NCBI GenBank assembly: GCA_009663005.1
Contig: CM018911.1
Span: forward strand, 15,347,436 to 15,357,435
Direction: 5' to 3'
Origin: Actinidia chinensis
Lineage: Eukaryota; Streptophyta; Magnoliopsida; Ericales; Actinidiaceae
DNA: 10,000 nucleotides
Position numbers and translations under genes: made by a program. Shown here piece by piece: positions 8,525 through 10,000 of the stretch. The stretch's first letter is position 1. Each line of letters starts with the position of its first letter. The notes under the pieces were generated by a model that had not been told where the DNA came from, did not search any database, and was given only the letters and a program-made list of their open reading frames with translations.

Positions 8525-9188
8525 TGGTCAGGGAAGGTCTTCATTTCCTGTTAAATCTTGTGATAGAGATAGTTGTCCCCTCATGCATTAAACTAAGTTT
8601 GAATGGATAAATTGCTTTCAACCTTTGTGTCGTGAATTCAATTCTTGTCATAATCATCATAAAGAGAGGTCTACATCGTTGTTAACACTAAGCAATGCTA
8701 TATGACATCTTACTTATCTCTCTGTGCATGCGTAATCCTTTAAGGTGTTAGAATTGTCCTTGTGAGTTTAGAGCCTAATGAATCGTTTTTCAGAGTGATT
8801 AAAACATTTATTCTAGGGCATTTGATTAATTCTTTATATTCATTGAATAGCTTCACATAAATTTGATTTTGGTTTACATGTTGAGTATTAGTTGGAGTTA
8901 TTGACACCCTATGATCTCTTGAAGTTTTTTTGATTTGAATTGTTTTTTCGGATTATAAAAGTAAAGCCATTTCATTACATTGATCCATTCTTGTTATCTT
9001 TCCTTCTCGATATTCGGATACCACAAGTTTAAAAATTTGTCAATGCTAAAAAATGCCAGAGTTTAGCTTACTTATACAAAGTATGACGTTGAAAAAGTAT
9101 TGATTTGAAAAGTAAATAAAATAGAGAACAAAAATGATGAAAAGGAGTTGAAAACAAAATTAGAAGTTTGAAAGGAATGTTCATTGAT

Positions 9189-9213
9189 CACATGTGTATG
9201 CGCATGCATATGT
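9189..9213 (+). other. Alternating pyrimidine-purine stretch
   Basis: Every base from 9189 to 9213 alternates pyrimidine and purine, including CACATGTG and ATGCGCATGCAT. Such stretches can adopt left-handed DNA and contain overlapping short palindromes. There is no evidence that it matters to the element. Confidence 0.5.
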
Positions 9214-9911
9214 TGAAACGTATTACCCGCTTTCTATCCTCTTACAAACATGGCTCTTCTTTCGTTACCATTACCATCCACATGGTCACAATATCTGAAA
9301 TTACATGAATCTTTAATTCAGTGTCTATAAGTCCTCATGTCAATTTCTCTAATTGTGCTTAAACCTAAATATTCTTTCATGAAGTATGTCCAAGTCGATA
9401 CACTTACAATTTATACACGGTTTTTGAGTTCTGGATTGGCTCTACTTACTTGCATATCTTTTACATTTACTCTTAAAATGAGTTTTCCATTGAGATTAAA
9501 ACCCTGTGTTCGTATTCATAATTGAGTTATGCCTTATGAGACTTGAAATCGACGCATAAAGGATCAATTGCATTGTTGAGATGGTAGAGTTAATATGGTC
9601 ATTGATAGTGTATTACAATGTTTATTTCCACTCTGCAATGCTTTGCCTTTAACTGCATGATTCATTATTTAGGGGGTTCAAGATTTCTGTTGAATGGAGT
9701 TATTGCACAACCTCTATCTATATTATTATTTTTTTCCATGACATTATTCGATATTTGTGGGTGTCAATCACTGAAAACCCTCACGAGACACCACTACGTC
9801 TACTATAGGGGAAACCTAGGGGTTTAAAGGGCTTTGGTGGCAAAGCTAAAAAAATGCCTCCGTGACTGCCACGAAAGTGGAGATTTATCCTTTATATTTT
9901 TTTATAATTTT

Positions 9912-9931
9912 TTTTGCTAGGACTAGCAAAA
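9912..9931 (+). repeat. Perfect inverted repeat (hairpin) next to the polypurine tract
   Basis: TTTTGCTAG (9912-9920) and CTAGCAAAA (9923-9931) are exact reverse complements separated by only GA. The repeat ends one base before the polypurine tract. I recall similar GCTAG...CTAGC sequences at the same position in other plant elements of this group, which suggests a conserved element feature, for example an RNA hairpin near the 3' end of the internal region. That recollection has not been checked. With a loop of two bases an RNA hairpin would open at least one closing pair. Confidence 0.7.
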
Positions 9932-9932
9932 T

Positions 9933-9944
9933 GCAGTGGGGGTA
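9933..9944 (+). other. Polypurine tract (plus-strand primer)
   Basis: GCAGTGGGGGTA lies directly before the right LTR start TGATTACAAC. The GTGGGGGTA core matches the tract of Athila-type elements as I know it, usually written with a longer purine run before it. It resists RNase H and primes plus-strand DNA synthesis. The C at 9934 and T at 9937 interrupt the purines. Its place between the hairpin and the LTR start supports the call. Confidence 0.8.
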
Positions 9945-10000
9945 TGATTACAACACCAAAAAGTGTAATTATAATCTTTAATTTGTACTTTGTTAGCTTA
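9945..10000 (+). repeat. Right (3') LTR, first 56 bp
   Basis: The LTR begins TGATTACAAC directly after the polypurine tract, with the TG dinucleotide that starts most LTRs. The following ACCAAAAAGTGTAATTATAATC resembles the LTR start of related plant elements in my recollection. The rest lies beyond the window. Because the matching start of the left LTR is also outside, the two copies cannot be compared here. Confidence 0.8.

Larger units (their letters stand above)
8006..9911 (+). other. 3' noncoding region / decayed env-like slot
   Basis: About 1.9 kb follow pol before the polypurine tract. Some Athila elements carry an env-like ORF here, others do not. I find no transmembrane protein pattern, signal peptide or family motif that supports one. 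The open frames (8364-8591, 9337-9525 and 9618-9827, each 62-75 codons) are short, AT-rich, unrelated to one another and have no conserved motif. The segment begins with a T-rich stretch (8106-8175), contains a purine-rich tract (8484-8524) and an alternating purine-pyrimidine stretch (9189-9213), and is otherwise AT-rich with no repeat I can define. It is best read as 3' untranslated sequence, possibly with an env-like gene decayed beyond recognition. Confidence 0.55.
1..10000 (+). mobile_element. Degenerate Athila-lineage Ty3/gypsy LTR retrotransposon (nearly full length)
   Basis: The whole window belongs to one LTR retrotransposon. Structural landmarks are in the correct order: left LTR ending in ATCA at 1625, a primer binding site at 1634-1651, Gag, protease, RT, RNase H and integrase remnants between about 2290 and 8005, a polypurine tract at 9933-9944, and a right LTR starting TGATTACAAC at 9945. 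The protein order PR-RT-RH-IN defines Ty3/gypsy. The GCGCCGTTGCC core of the primer site, the Gag and RT motifs and the long LTR are those I know from Athila-type elements. No reading frame starting with Met exceeds 147 codons, against well over 1,000 for an intact Gag-Pol, so the copy is a non-autonomous fossil. The outer ends of both LTRs and the target-site duplication lie outside the window. Lineage assignment is from recalled family motifs, not from a search. Confidence 0.93.

Noticed and set aside
8364..8591. Open frame of 75 codons with a hydrophobic start, considered as an env-like remnant
   Set aside because: The hydrophobic part comes from T-rich sequence and the charged part from the purine tract; there is no family motif and the length is far below that of env-like proteins.
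9337..9827. Two open frames (9337-9525 and 9618-9827) with hydrophobic segments
   Set aside because: They are short, AT-rich and without motifs; chance frames of this size are expected in such sequence.
1..10000. Possible bacterial or phage system, CRISPR array, tRNA or rRNA gene
   Set aside because: No regularly spaced repeats, ribosome-binding-site-led genes, cloverleaf or rRNA motifs were seen; the whole window is explained by one plant retrotransposon.

Overview
The window looks like plant nuclear DNA occupied by one old, heavily mutated Ty3/gypsy LTR retrotransposon of the Athila lineage (OTA clade), read on the + strand. I see no host gene, no bacterial signal and no intact open reading frame of family length. 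The lineage call rests on four things: a tRNA-Asp-type primer binding site just after the left LTR; recognisable Gag, protease, RT, RNase H and integrase motifs in the Athila order; a short inverted repeat plus purine-rich tract just before the right LTR; and the end sequences of both LTRs. The species cannot be named. The density of indels fits a large plant genome that removes old repeats slowly.

Layout: 1-1625 is the 3' part of the left LTR (its 5' end lies outside the window), with a pyrimidine-rich TATA promoter near 155. The primer binding site is at 1634-1651. A leader with phased A-tracts and three TTGACTGT motifs follows. Gag homology runs from about 2290 to 3720, then a Gag-Pol linker and protease (about 3900-4620), an acidic linker, reverse transcriptase (about 4870-5990), RNase H (about 6000-6545) and integrase (about 6590-8005). 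From 8006 to 9911 there is about 1.9 kb without recognisable coding sequence, in the slot where some Athila elements carry an env-like ORF. A perfect 9-bp hairpin (9912-9931), the polypurine tract (9933-9944) and the first 56 bp of the right LTR (9945-10000) close the element. The internal region is therefore about 8.3 kb.

In a live element these parts form one replication cycle: LTR transcription, Gag particle assembly, protease maturation, tRNA-primed reverse transcription with RNase H, and integration. Here all protein domains are broken by stops and frameshifts, although many catalytic codons survive. The copy cannot supply its own proteins. I found no convincing undescribed system; the most notable leads are small structural ones in the noncoding parts.
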